From: JBFONV01 sp040779335
GTDB taxonomy: Bacteria; Pseudomonadota; Gammaproteobacteria; Enterobacterales; Alteromonadaceae
Reading direction: 5' to 3'
Assembly: GCA_040779335.1 (NCBI GenBank)
Contig: JBFONV010000002.1
Span: 248,001 to 312,000 of the forward strand
Length of the DNA stretch: 64,000 nt
Within the stretch, counting starts at the first letter, position 1, and every line of letters begins with the position of its first letter. Below, piece by piece: positions 53,995 to 62,877 of this stretch. The notes under the pieces were generated by a model. It was not told where the DNA came from. It searched no databases and saw only the letters and a program-made list of their open reading frames with translations. The translations under genes and the position numbers were made by a program.

Positions 53995-54900
53995 CTAACC
54001 TTGACCTTTAGTTCTGTTTTTATTGGGTTTAGCATTCTTTTCAATAAACTCATAAACCATGCCCGCGACATCTTTATGTGTCGCCGTTTCAATGCCCTCT
54101 AATCCAGGAGAAGAATTTACTTCCATAACAACAGGACCGCGGCTAGAGCGTAAAATATCAACGCCACACAGATTTAGTCCCATCACTTTGGCAGCGTTTA
54201 TGGCGGTCGCGCGTTCTTCTTTTGACAATTTAACAATTTCTGCCGTACCACCACGATGCAAGTTAGAACGAAACTCACCTTCTGCGCCTTGACGCTTCAT
54301 CGCCGCTACAACTTTGTCGCCAACAATTAAACAACGAATGTCAGCACCACCGGCCTCTTTAATAAACTCTTGCACCAAAATGTTAGCATTTAGCCCCATA
54401 AACGCTTCAATAATACTTTCTGCTGCCTTGGCGGTTTCACCTAGCACGACGCCAATGCCTTGAGTCCCTTCTAACAACTTAATGACAACGGGGGCACCAC
54501 CAACATTTTTAATTAAATCTTTTATATTATCTGGGCGTCTTGCGAAACCAGTACGAGGCAAACCAATACCTTTGCGTGATAGTAGTTGCATTGAGCGCAG
54601 TTTATCCCTAGAGCGACTGATAGCAACCGACTCGTTGACGATAAATGTGCCCATCATTTCAAACTGTCGCACTACTGCGGTACCGTAAAAAGTAACCGAA
54701 GCACCAATACGCGGGATCACCGCATCATACTTTGGTAGCTCTTTACCATAGTACCTGACCGTTGGCTTGTTACTGGTAATGTCCATATAACAGTGCAAAG
54801 TATCAATGACATCAACTTCATGGCCGCGAGCTTCACCGGCTTCTATCAATCGTCGAGTGGAATATAGTTTTTTGTTACGCGATAAAATGGCTATTTTCAT
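53995..54900 (-). CDS. rimK: ATP-grasp glutamate ligase RimK
   Basis: RimK adds glutamates to the C-terminus of ribosomal protein S6 and can make poly-alpha-glutamate. The 301 residues match E. coli RimK (300). They begin KIAILSRNKKLYSTRRL. Other blocks are RTGFA, the ATP-binding GGAPVVIKLLEGTQGIGVVL and the metal-binding MEVNSSPGLEGIE. It leads a five-gene run with the AspA-like, corA, mscS and RimB-like genes. Confidence 0.95.
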   Translation of the reverse strand: MKIAILSRNKKLYSTRRLIEAGEARGHEVDVIDTLHCYMDITSNKPTVRYYGKELPKYDAVIPRIGASVTFYGTAVVRQFEMMGTFIVNESVAISRSRDKLRSMQLLSRKGIGLPRTGFARRPDNIKDLIKNVGGAPVVIKLLEGTQGIGVVLGETAKAAESIIEAFMGLNANILVQEFIKEAGGADIRCLIVGDKVVAAMKRQGAEGEFRSNLHRGGTAEIVKLSKEERATAINAAKVMGLNLCGVDILRSSRGPVVMEVNSSPGLEGIETATHKDVAGMVYEFIEKNAKPNKNRTKGQG

Positions 54901-55456
54901 ATTAACTTGTCCTTATTTTTTATTGAGTGTAATACACCTAATTCATACCACCTAAAATTTTATTGTAATACCGTCAGAACAAAATTAATCCCCATCAAAA
55001 ACATATTATTAAAACTTAAGGTTTTTTATACACAGACCTTATATTACATATGGAAAAGCTCTGTTCATCGCAGGTGTAATAAATAAGTTGGATAGCGAAT
55101 ATTGCATTAGATTTTGAGAAAATATATTGGTGAGTATATTACAACAGTACTAGAGTATTTTAATACTTGCATTGAATCACAAAAATTTGTTCTGAGCATT
55201 AAATTTATTAAGTAGGACTTAATGCCAATCAACTCTATAACTGGAAACGTTATTTTCACAATCTAGTTACTTTGTAATAGAATAAGTTGCACTTAGTTAT
55301 TGAAAAAAATGAAATTAACAGAGATATCCCAAAAAATCATGGATAATAAATTTACAACCGCTATAACTGACTATTGATTAGCAAGAACATTCCCTAAACA
55401 ATTGCATGTTATAGGTGATTGAAAATATATCCTTTGAATACCATAGGAACGAAAAC
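54901..55456. other. AT-rich non-coding region between rimK and the GOGAT-like gene
   Basis: No gene is supported in these 556 bases, the largest empty stretch in the window. It contains divergent promoters presumably, and small hairpins such as ATTAAGT-AGG-ACTTAAT near 55207-55223. An AGGAA ribosome site stands at its right edge. It is visibly more AT-rich than its neighbours. Confidence 0.55.
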
Positions 55457-56950
55457 ATGTCAGAATCATGGTTAAGTATGACCAAATCAGTATTCGAATG
55501 GTTAACCTTTTTATTTATCTTTGGGTTAGGCCTTTTTGTTCTCACTATTTTTATTATCTACCTTATCGATAAGTTTCAGACCAAACAGGCTATAAAAAGA
55601 AACTACCCAGTTATTGGTCGTTTTCGTTATTTTTTTGAACATTTGGGCGAATTCTTTCGACAATATTTTTTCTCTATGGACAGGGAGGAGCTTCCTTTTA
55701 ATCGAGCCCAGCGAACATGGGTATATAAAGCAGCAAAGAATATCAGCAATATTATCCCGTTTGGCTCATCACGAGATATAAAAGCGACCGGCTATATCTC
55801 TTTTGTAAACGCCCCATACCCGAGTCTTGATGAAGATAGTGCTATTGCCAGTAAAGTGACTGTTGGTGAACAATGTGAGTTTCCTTGGCACACTTCAGCT
55901 TTTTTTGGTATTTCCGCGATGAGCTATGGGGCCATTTCTAAACCCGCCGTTCAGGCGTTGTCATATGGTGCAGCAAAAGCCGGAGTTTGGTTAAATACTG
56001 GCGAAGGTGGACTTTCTCCTTATCACCTCCAAGGTGGAGCCGATATTATTTTTCAAATCGGTACCGCAAATTACGGCGTACGAGATCAAGAGGGGAATTT
56101 GGACGATGACAAGCTAAGAAAGATCGCCGCATATCCTCAGGTTAAATTATTTGAACTAAAACTTTCTCAAGGCGCCAAACCAGGTAAAGGAGGCATACTG
56201 CCCGCGAATAAAGTCACCGCTGAAATAGCCGAGATAAGAGGTATCCCGCAAGGTGCTGACTCAATTAGCCCCAATAGACACACTGATGTACATGACAATG
56301 CGAGTTTACTCAAAAAAATCAGCCATATTCGCCAGATAACGGGAAAACCCACTGGCTTTAAAGCAGTATTCGGCTCTCAACAATGGATAGAGCAACTATG
56401 CCTCGAGATTAAAGCAATGGGCATTGAATATGCGCCCGACTTTATTACCCTTGATAGCAGTGATGGCGGTTCTGGGGCAGCGCCGATGACATTAATGGAT
56501 GATGTAGGCATGAATATCAAAGAGTCGCTACCTATGCTCGTTAAGACCTTAAACCAACATGGTTTAAAAAATCATATTAAAGTATTCGCATCAGGAAAAT
56601 TAGTCAATCCAGCCGATGTCGCCTGGGCATTATGTGTCGGCGCAGATTTTTGCAATTCAGCTCGTGGTTTTATGTTTTCTTTAGGTTGCATTCAATCGTT
56701 GCAATGTAATAAAAACACCTGTCCAACAGGCGTTGCAACTCATAATAAAAAATTACAAAGAGGCCTAGTCGCCAAAAACAAATCCGTTCGTGTTGCTCAC
56801 TACGCCAACAATATGATGCATGCTGTGGGAATGATAGCGCATTCATGCGGTGTTAATGATCCTAGGAAACTCGATATTCGCCATGCCCGCATCGTAATAG
56901 AGACAGGAAAGTCAATATCGCTGCAGCAATATTACACGTCAGAGATTTAA
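55457..56950 (+). CDS. Membrane-anchored FMN/Fe-S glutamate-synthase-like protein (orphan GOGAT domain)
   Basis: The 497-residue protein starts at ATG 55457 (AGGAACG site). It has one N-terminal membrane helix (about residues 11-38), then a complete glutamate synthase FMN barrel: GEGGLSPYH, KPGKGGILP, DSSDGGSGAAP and FASGKLVNPADVAWAL. The iron-sulfur Cys motif CIQSLQCNKNTC (C-x5-C-x4-C) is intact. It lacks the amidotransferase domain, so it is not normal GltB. It resembles YerD-type orphans of unknown reaction. It is convergent with the DUF1704 gene, with 12 bases between. Confidence 0.9.
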   Translation: MSESWLSMTKSVFEWLTFLFIFGLGLFVLTIFIIYLIDKFQTKQAIKRNYPVIGRFRYFFEHLGEFFRQYFFSMDREELPFNRAQRTWVYKAAKNISNIIPFGSSRDIKATGYISFVNAPYPSLDEDSAIASKVTVGEQCEFPWHTSAFFGISAMSYGAISKPAVQALSYGAAKAGVWLNTGEGGLSPYHLQGGADIIFQIGTANYGVRDQEGNLDDDKLRKIAAYPQVKLFELKLSQGAKPGKGGILPANKVTAEIAEIRGIPQGADSISPNRHTDVHDNASLLKKISHIRQITGKPTGFKAVFGSQQWIEQLCLEIKAMGIEYAPDFITLDSSDGGSGAAPMTLMDDVGMNIKESLPMLVKTLNQHGLKNHIKVFASGKLVNPADVAWALCVGADFCNSARGFMFSLGCIQSLQCNKNTCPTGVATHNKKLQRGLVAKNKSVRVAHYANNMMHAVGMIAHSCGVNDPRKLDIRHARIVIETGKSISLQQYYTSEI

Positions 56951-56962
56951 GTGTTTCATAAG

Positions 56963-58129
56963 TTAACGGATTGCATGAGTAATAAATTGTCGTACCGAGT
57001 CATTTTCGGTTGGATGACTAAATGCTGGCGTGATGTATTGAGGGCCAATTAAGATTTGTTTTTCAATCAATCGCTTTATAATCGGTAAATAATCAATCGA
57101 AGTTTTACCTGCTAACAAAAGTTTAAAGTCAGCTTCGCTTTCGTAGGCATTTAGCATTAAATGTAACCCTTGTAAGTACAAATAATCCTTGGTGAATCCA
57201 CCACCACGAAAGACTCTCGCTGTGATAGTAAAAGCGGTTTCATCAGAAACTAAATGCTCCTCTTTTAACATCAAAAATGTCCGTCTAAAATCTTTATCGT
57301 CGATCATAGATTTAACAGCAAGTACTCGCAAAGCAAGTATTTTCATGCGATTTACGGTTAAATGGCCAGCCAAGTTTTCACTTAAAATAGCTAAACCTTC
57401 TTGCGTTAAAGTATTTAATGGGCAGCCCATGGTAAGAATATGCAAAGGTTGGGTATTACTGTTAAGCGATGTTACCAAATGTACACCAAGTTCATGGTGG
57501 GCTAATGCCATCGCTTCGGTTTTCGCTATTTTAGCGTGCGTATTAATGCTGACTTTTGTCCCAGAGACTAAGGCATTTGCAATCATTGAATCATCAAAAG
57601 CAACCGTCCAAGTATATTTTTCTTTTACCGCCATTTCGTCCATTATGCGATGAATAGCCTTGGCATCTAACATTTCTTCGTGATTTGATTCGACATTGTC
57701 AGGGATATGTAAAATAAAATGCGCGTTGCGAATATCCTTCTCGCTGGGCTCACCATAATAGCGCAGTGAATTATAAAGAAAATCTTCACTACCAATTGAA
57801 TTGAACTGGTCTATTTTATCAACATATGAGTTAACAGTATCTAGGTAAAGCTTATATAGATCTGCATCACGTAGGTTTTCTAAAGGTAAATTAAACAATT
57901 CACGCTTACTTAAAAAGACATTCTCGTGATTCTCTTTATACAAAAACTGTGGAGCGCATGAATAATGTTTTTCAAAGAATAGCTTTTTTTGTTGCTGATA
58001 ATTAATGGGTTTTACCGAACCCAAAATATCAATATTGCTCACCAGTTGGTACAGCCTTTGATCAATGGCTATCACTGCCGGCTCTTTTACCGACAATTCT
58101 TGCACTAAGTTAGCACGATCACCACTCAT
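56963..58129 (-). CDS. DUF1704 (QEGLA-motif) putative metallopeptidase, tubulin tyrosine-carboxypeptidase-like
   Basis: The 388-residue protein carries HHELGVHLVTSLN (a HExxxH zinc motif, near residue 216) and TQEGLAILSENLAGH (the QEGLA block with a likely third-ligand Glu). Both are hallmarks of DUF1704. Bacterial copies are annotated as flavohemoglobin-expression-modulating proteins. The eukaryotic relative MATCAP (KIAA0895L) removes C-terminal tyrosine from tubulin. Here a carboxypeptidase or related amidase role is inferred. It lies near rimK and a RimB-like protease. No signal peptide is seen, so it should be cytosolic. Confidence 0.86.
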   Translation of the reverse strand: MSGDRANLVQELSVKEPAVIAIDQRLYQLVSNIDILGSVKPINYQQQKKLFFEKHYSCAPQFLYKENHENVFLSKRELFNLPLENLRDADLYKLYLDTVNSYVDKIDQFNSIGSEDFLYNSLRYYGEPSEKDIRNAHFILHIPDNVESNHEEMLDAKAIHRIMDEMAVKEKYTWTVAFDDSMIANALVSGTKVSINTHAKIAKTEAMALAHHELGVHLVTSLNSNTQPLHILTMGCPLNTLTQEGLAILSENLAGHLTVNRMKILALRVLAVKSMIDDKDFRRTFLMLKEEHLVSDETAFTITARVFRGGGFTKDYLYLQGLHLMLNAYESEADFKLLLAGKTSIDYLPIIKRLIEKQILIGPQYITPAFSHPTENDSVRQFITHAIR

Positions 58130-58198
58130 TGATAGACTCCAGCATGCCTATAAAAACGACCTATGTAAAAACACTTTAAAATAAAAACAATACGTAAG

Positions 58199-60085
58199 CT
58201 ATATTTGCGCCATATTACCTTTAATTTGCAGCCAATCTTTTCGATCGCCACTGCGTTTTTTGGAAAGTAACATATCCATCATTTCCATGGTTTCGGCATG
58301 TTCGTCTACCGTTAACTGGACTAATCGACGGGTGTTTGGATCCATAGTAGTTTCCCGAAGTTGCAATGGATTCATTTCCCCCAAGCCTTTAAAACGCTGT
58401 ACATTAACTTTTCCGCGTTTTTTCTCTGCTTCAATGCGATCTAAGATACCGTCTTTTTCGCCTTCATCTAAGGCATAAAAAACTTCTTTACCAATATCAA
58501 TACGGTAAAGAGGGGGCATAGCAACATAAACGTGCCCTGCTTGAACCAAAGGAAGAAAGTGCTGGGTAAACAAGGCACAAAGTAAAGTGGCAATATGAAG
58601 ACCATCAGAGTCAGCATCAGCCAATATACATATTTTGCCGTAACGTAAATCACTCAAATCTTCGTTATCAGGATCGATGCCCAACGCCACAGAAATATCA
58701 TGTACTTCTTGTGACGCTAAAATTTGCCCTGAATCAACTTCCCAAGTGTTGAGTATTTTCCCTCGTAGCGGCATGATCGCCTGAAATTCACGATCACGGG
58801 CTTGCTTGGCACTACCACCCGCAGAGTCACCCTCCACCAAGAAGAGTTCTGTACGAAGAATATCTTGGCTACCGCAATCGGTTAACTTTCCGGGCAACGC
58901 CGGACCTTGAGTAATTTTTTTACGGACTATTTTTTTACTGGCACGTAATCGTCGTTGGGCGTTTGAGATACAAAATTCAGCTAATGATTCTGCTATTTCA
59001 GTATGCTCGTTTAGCCATAAGCTAAACGCATCTTTAACCACCCCAGTAACGAATGCCGCGCATTGTCTTGACGATAAGCGTTCTTTAGTTTGCCCGGCAA
59101 ACTGCGGATCTTGCATTTTAACCGATAAAATATAGCTGCATTTGTCCCAAATATCGTCAGGGGTTAGTTTTACGCCTCTAGGGATCAAATTACGAAATTC
59201 ACAAAATTCACGCATAGATTCCAATAAACCTTGCCTGAAACCGTTAACATGGGTACCGCCTTGAATAGTTGGGATCAAGTTAACATAGCTTTCACCGACA
59301 CCTTCTCCACCTTCAGGTAACCAAGTAACTGCCCACTCTGCTGCTTCATGCTGAGAAGTAAAGGAACCGACAAATGGTTCCTCCGGCAAGCTAATATAAC
59401 TTTTAACCGATTCTTTTAAATAATCTCTTAGGCCGTCTTGATAACACCATTGGTATTTTTTATCTTCTACTTTGTCATGAAATTTAATCGTTAATCCAGG
59501 ACACAATACGGCTTTAGCTTTAAGTAAGTGGGTTAAGCGAAGTACCGAAAATTTAGCGGAATCAAAATATTTAGGATCGGGCCAAAACTTTACTCTTGTC
59601 CCTGTATTTCTGCGTCCTACCGTACCAGTTTCGTGCAGCTCTTCGACTTTTTCACCGTGTTCAAAAGCCATTTCATACACTTTACTATCACGTCTGACCG
59701 ACACATCTACACGGGTAGAAAGCGCATTAACGACTGAGATGCCGACACCATGAAGACCACCAGAAAATTGATAGTTTTTATTTGAAAATTTTCCACCCGC
59801 ATGTAACTTACAAAAAATGAGTTCAACCCCTGAAACGCCCTCCTCAGGGTGAATATCAATAGGCATGCCTCGGCCATCATCAATAACTTCAAGCGACTGA
59901 TCTTTGTCTAAAATAACAGTTATGTTTTGCGCGTGGCCGGCGAGCGCTTCATCGACAGAGTTATCAATAACTTCTTGTCCTAGGTGGTTAGGACGATTGG
60001 TATCTGTATACATTCCGGGGCGATGGCGTACCGGATCTAAACCACTTAAGACTTCAATGGAGTCTGAATTATATTGTTCGCTCAT
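58199..60085 (-). CDS. parE: DNA topoisomerase IV subunit B
   Basis: ParE is the ATPase subunit of topoisomerase IV. The 628 residues have the GHKL ATP site (VIDNSVDEALAGHA, DDGRGMP, GGLHGVGISVVNAL). The transducer Lys region has QTKERLSSRQ. The TOPRIM domain has EGDSAGGSAKQ and DADSDGLHIATLL. It is followed upstream by yqiA-cpdA-yqiB-nudF, exactly as in E. coli. Confidence 0.98.
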   Translation of the reverse strand: MSEQYNSDSIEVLSGLDPVRHRPGMYTDTNRPNHLGQEVIDNSVDEALAGHAQNITVILDKDQSLEVIDDGRGMPIDIHPEEGVSGVELIFCKLHAGGKFSNKNYQFSGGLHGVGISVVNALSTRVDVSVRRDSKVYEMAFEHGEKVEELHETGTVGRRNTGTRVKFWPDPKYFDSAKFSVLRLTHLLKAKAVLCPGLTIKFHDKVEDKKYQWCYQDGLRDYLKESVKSYISLPEEPFVGSFTSQHEAAEWAVTWLPEGGEGVGESYVNLIPTIQGGTHVNGFRQGLLESMREFCEFRNLIPRGVKLTPDDIWDKCSYILSVKMQDPQFAGQTKERLSSRQCAAFVTGVVKDAFSLWLNEHTEIAESLAEFCISNAQRRLRASKKIVRKKITQGPALPGKLTDCGSQDILRTELFLVEGDSAGGSAKQARDREFQAIMPLRGKILNTWEVDSGQILASQEVHDISVALGIDPDNEDLSDLRYGKICILADADSDGLHIATLLCALFTQHFLPLVQAGHVYVAMPPLYRIDIGKEVFYALDEGEKDGILDRIEAEKKRGKVNVQRFKGLGEMNPLQLRETTMDPNTRRLVQLTVDEHAETMEMMDMLLSKKRSGDRKDWLQIKGNMAQI

Positions 60086-60130
60086 TTTTGTTCTAATAAT
60101 CGCTTATGTTAAGTCGGCATAATAAAAACA

Positions 60131-60703
60131 TTAATACCATTGAAAAAAGGATGCAATACTGGGTAATTTTTTTTCATAGCCAACAAAGCTATGATCGCCC
60201 GCTTCTTCTACATGAAGCTGGCAGTGCTGATACTTTTCAACGCCTTCTTGATAATTTAACACTTCATCGCCCTTTTGTACCATGACCAGATAGTTATTTG
60301 CAGTTAAATTTTCACATTCTAGTGATTTCAAATCATCTATGTGGCTTGCGCGCACTTGATAAACTTCATTAGTGTAGGGGTTTAACTGTTCACCAAGGTA
60401 ATCACGAAGCAAGATATAAGGTTTAACCGCTGGATTAATTAATACCGCAGGTAAGTTAAACTTTTCCGATAAATAGGTAGAAAAGTAACCACCAAGTGAA
60501 GATCCCATTAAACACCATGTTTGCTGATGCAGTGCTTGGATTATGCCTTCTAATTGCTTGATAGCAGCCATTGGCGTATTCGCTAACTGCGGGCAATGAA
60601 ATTGAATATTCGGAAAGTTATCGTTTAAGTATTGGCGCGTTTGCTCTGCTTTTAATGATAGTGGTGACGAATTAAAACCGTGAATATATAAAACATTAAC
60701 CAT
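60131..60703 (-). CDS. yqiA: YqiA-family esterase
   Basis: This is a small alpha/beta hydrolase of 190 residues. The nucleophile Ser lies in MGSSLGGYFSTYL, HGFNSSPLS is at the oxyanion side, and the catalytic His is in AGDHSFVGYE. YqiA esterases cleave short-chain acyl and CoA esters in vitro, and the physiological substrate is unknown. It is located between cpdA (6 bases) and parE. Confidence 0.92.
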   Translation of the reverse strand: MVNVLYIHGFNSSPLSLKAEQTRQYLNDNFPNIQFHCPQLANTPMAAIKQLEGIIQALHQQTWCLMGSSLGGYFSTYLSEKFNLPAVLINPAVKPYILLRDYLGEQLNPYTNEVYQVRASHIDDLKSLECENLTANNYLVMVQKGDEVLNYQEGVEKYQHCQLHVEEAGDHSFVGYEKKLPSIASFFQWY

Positions 60704-60709
60704 TAAATA

Positions 60710-61477
60710 TTATTTCTCTATATAGCGAATTGACGTTTCAATATTACCCTGTTCACACAAATGAAAAATTCGATAACCCGGTCCTTTACCTGTCGAGCTT
60801 ACACCATCAATGTTAGGATCAAATTCTATCGATGTTGCCGGGCAAGTGTAAACAGCGATTTTTTTTGTTGTTTGTTCAGGCGATAAGGTTAGCCCCCGAT
60901 GAACATGACCACAAGCAACGCCCTTAATTGACGGATATTTATCAACACATTGCCAAAAAGTATCTGCATTAGTTAAACCATGACGGTCAATAAAATAACC
61001 AACATCAATCGCATGATGGTGCATCATCAATAATTGGTATTTAGCCGGGTTAAGCGTTTGGTCAAGCCTCTGTATTGATTCCCGAGTAATTTCACCCGCA
61101 GGTGTGGCACTTTTACTGTCCAATAACATAACCTGCCAATGCGCATTGTCCACAAAGCTGCTGCTATTAAAAGGAGTATTGGTCAAAAACTGAGATAGCA
61201 ATTGTGGATCATCGTGATTGCCTGCCAAATAATAAACCGGCACCGTTATATTGCTGTGCTCAAATGCTTGCACAAATAATTGATACGATGCTTCGCTATG
61301 ATCTTGACTAAGATCGCCAGTAAAGATGATACAGTCGACATCGCCTCTTGCTGCGATCTCGTCTAAAACCAAGCATAAATTATGATAAACATTCGCACCA
61401 TAATGAATTGCGTTCACGGCAGAATACAAGTGACAATCACTGATCTGAACCACGCAAAAAGGTTTGTTTTTATTCAT
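60710..61477 (-). CDS. cpdA: 3',5'-cyclic-AMP phosphodiesterase CpdA
   Basis: CpdA hydrolyses cAMP and so tunes CRP signalling. The 255-residue metallophosphoesterase has all metal motifs in order: QISDCHL, FTGDLSQDH, LAGNHDDP, MMHHHA and CGHVHRG. It is in the conserved nudF-yqiB-cpdA-yqiA-parE operon. Confidence 0.95.
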   Translation of the reverse strand: MNKNKPFCVVQISDCHLYSAVNAIHYGANVYHNLCLVLDEIAARGDVDCIIFTGDLSQDHSEASYQLFVQAFEHSNITVPVYYLAGNHDDPQLLSQFLTNTPFNSSSFVDNAHWQVMLLDSKSATPAGEITRESIQRLDQTLNPAKYQLLMMHHHAIDVGYFIDRHGLTNADTFWQCVDKYPSIKGVACGHVHRGLTLSPEQTTKKIAVYTCPATSIEFDPNIDGVSSTGKGPGYRIFHLCEQGNIETSIRYIEK

Positions 61478-61489
61478 AAGTAAGCAGTT

Positions 61490-61942
61490 TTAGTCAAACA
61501 GAGGCACATCGACCTGCCCTAGCTCATGGCACAATTGTAACCACTCTTTCAAAAACAAATTAATTTGCTGTTTCTCATCAGGTAAATGCATAGTTGTATT
61601 TGGATAATCGTAACGTGGTTTTATTTGTCTGACATCTTGACTACTGATCACTTCTGCCATTCTTGCATCATGGTAAAGACGAACCACCATGCAAGGTTTG
61701 AACAACTCAGATAAATGCTGCCCCATGATGCTAGCTTCTTGAGTAATAGTAACCAGAGACGTGTAGCGAGTAACTTCATTAATAGTCACGGTATATGACA
61801 AAAAATCAGAAATAAAGAAGTTGCGTTGCTCACCTTGAGCATCATTGTCAGCAAGAATTCGCAACATCAACATATAGTTGATATCACATAAATTCATTAA
61901 CCCTGACAAACTCGGGCGATATTTTTTTGCAAACAACGTCAT
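61490..61942 (-). CDS. yqiB: DUF1249 protein YqiB
   Basis: The 150-residue protein begins with the family pattern YRPSLSGLMNLCDINYM and has VRLYHDARMAEVIS and KQQINLFLKEWL. Its biochemical function is unknown. Its start overlaps the nudF stop by 4 bases (ATGA-type), so it is translationally coupled. It precedes cpdA. Confidence 0.92.
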   Translation of the reverse strand: MTLFAKKYRPSLSGLMNLCDINYMLMLRILADNDAQGEQRNFFISDFLSYTVTINEVTRYTSLVTITQEASIMGQHLSELFKPCMVVRLYHDARMAEVISSQDVRQIKPRYDYPNTTMHLPDEKQQINLFLKEWLQLCHELGQVDVPLFD

Positions 61943-62595
61943 TTATTTAACCAAGTTTCCTGTAGTTTGGCATAATTTAGCGTTAGCCATTGTAACCCAA
62001 TTATAGTCGCTGCATTGGCAATTTTACCTTGGGTAAGTAAAGTATTTGCCTGTTCACGAGACATAACGTGCAATAAAATATCTTCTCCTTCTTCTTCCAG
62101 GCCATGCACGCCGGCAATATTTCGGCTATCAACCCTCGCGGCAAACATATGAATACATTCACTCATGCCACCTGGGCTAGAAAAGTAATTCATCACAGGC
62201 ACAATATCATCGGCAGTAACGTCTAAATCAGCTTCTTCTTTAGCTTCTCGTACCGCGACATCAATGGGGCTTTCATTATCATCAAACATACCGGCGACAA
62301 ACTCAAGCATCCATGGTGTTGATTCATTACGTATAGCACCAGGGCGAAATTGTTCCAACAAAATCACGTTATCCAATGCAGGATCATAAAGTACTAGGAC
62401 CACAGCATCGCCTCGCTCAAATATTTCACGAGTTAATACTGTACTCTGTTCACCAGAAAACAATTGATGACTAAGATGATATTCATCGAGCTTAAAGAAT
62501 CCCTGATATTTAGTTTTAATATCGAGCACCTCAACATTTCTATGTGAATAACGCAAAATCTCCGTACATTTTTTAGTCTCTTTCATGTTCACCAT
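61939..62595 (-). CDS. nudF: ADP-ribose pyrophosphatase NudF
   Basis: NudF hydrolyses ADP-ribose to AMP and ribose-5-phosphate. The 218 residues carry the Nudix box GMFDDNESPIDVAVREAKEE followed by ADLDV. The Gly normally following EE-x is Asp here, while the metal-binding REAKEE core is intact. LEQFRPGAI and YFSSPGGMSE flank it as in E. coli NudF. The start could be ATG 62595 or 62586, since ribosome sites are weak for both. It is divergent from tolC. Confidence 0.92.
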   Translation of the reverse strand: MVNMKETKKCTEILRYSHRNVEVLDIKTKYQGFFKLDEYHLSHQLFSGEQSTVLTREIFERGDAVVLVLYDPALDNVILLEQFRPGAIRNESTPWMLEFVAGMFDDNESPIDVAVREAKEEADLDVTADDIVPVMNYFSSPGGMSECIHMFAARVDSRNIAGVHGLEEEGEDILLHVMSREQANTLLTQGKIANAATIIGLQWLTLNYAKLQETWLNK

Positions 62596-62717
62596 TCTTG
62601 TAATATTTTCATGGGGCTTTCATTCTTTTACATTATCGATTTACTAATTTCATACAAAAACATAATAAAATCTGAGTATTAGGTGTTTTTTTTTAACGAA
62701 ACACTAAAATATTTTGT

Positions 62718-62737
62718 TACACTAGTATACACTGGTA
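62718..62737. repeat. Tandem 10-bp direct repeat between nudF and tolC
   Basis: TACACTAGTA and TACACTGGTA lie head to tail (9 of 10 identical), exactly one helical turn each. They are 123 bases from the nudF start and 141 from tolC, so one regulator could serve both genes. Function is inferred. Confidence 0.45.
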
Positions 62738-62877
62738 AACATTTATTTTATTTAGCTTATTCATAAATGCCTGTAGGATAGCGATAAGTATAATAACGAA
62801 TAATGCCAATCAAATAACAAACTAGGTTGCTCTGACAACAATTGGCGTATAGTGCACACGAAAGGAATGGCTTACTC

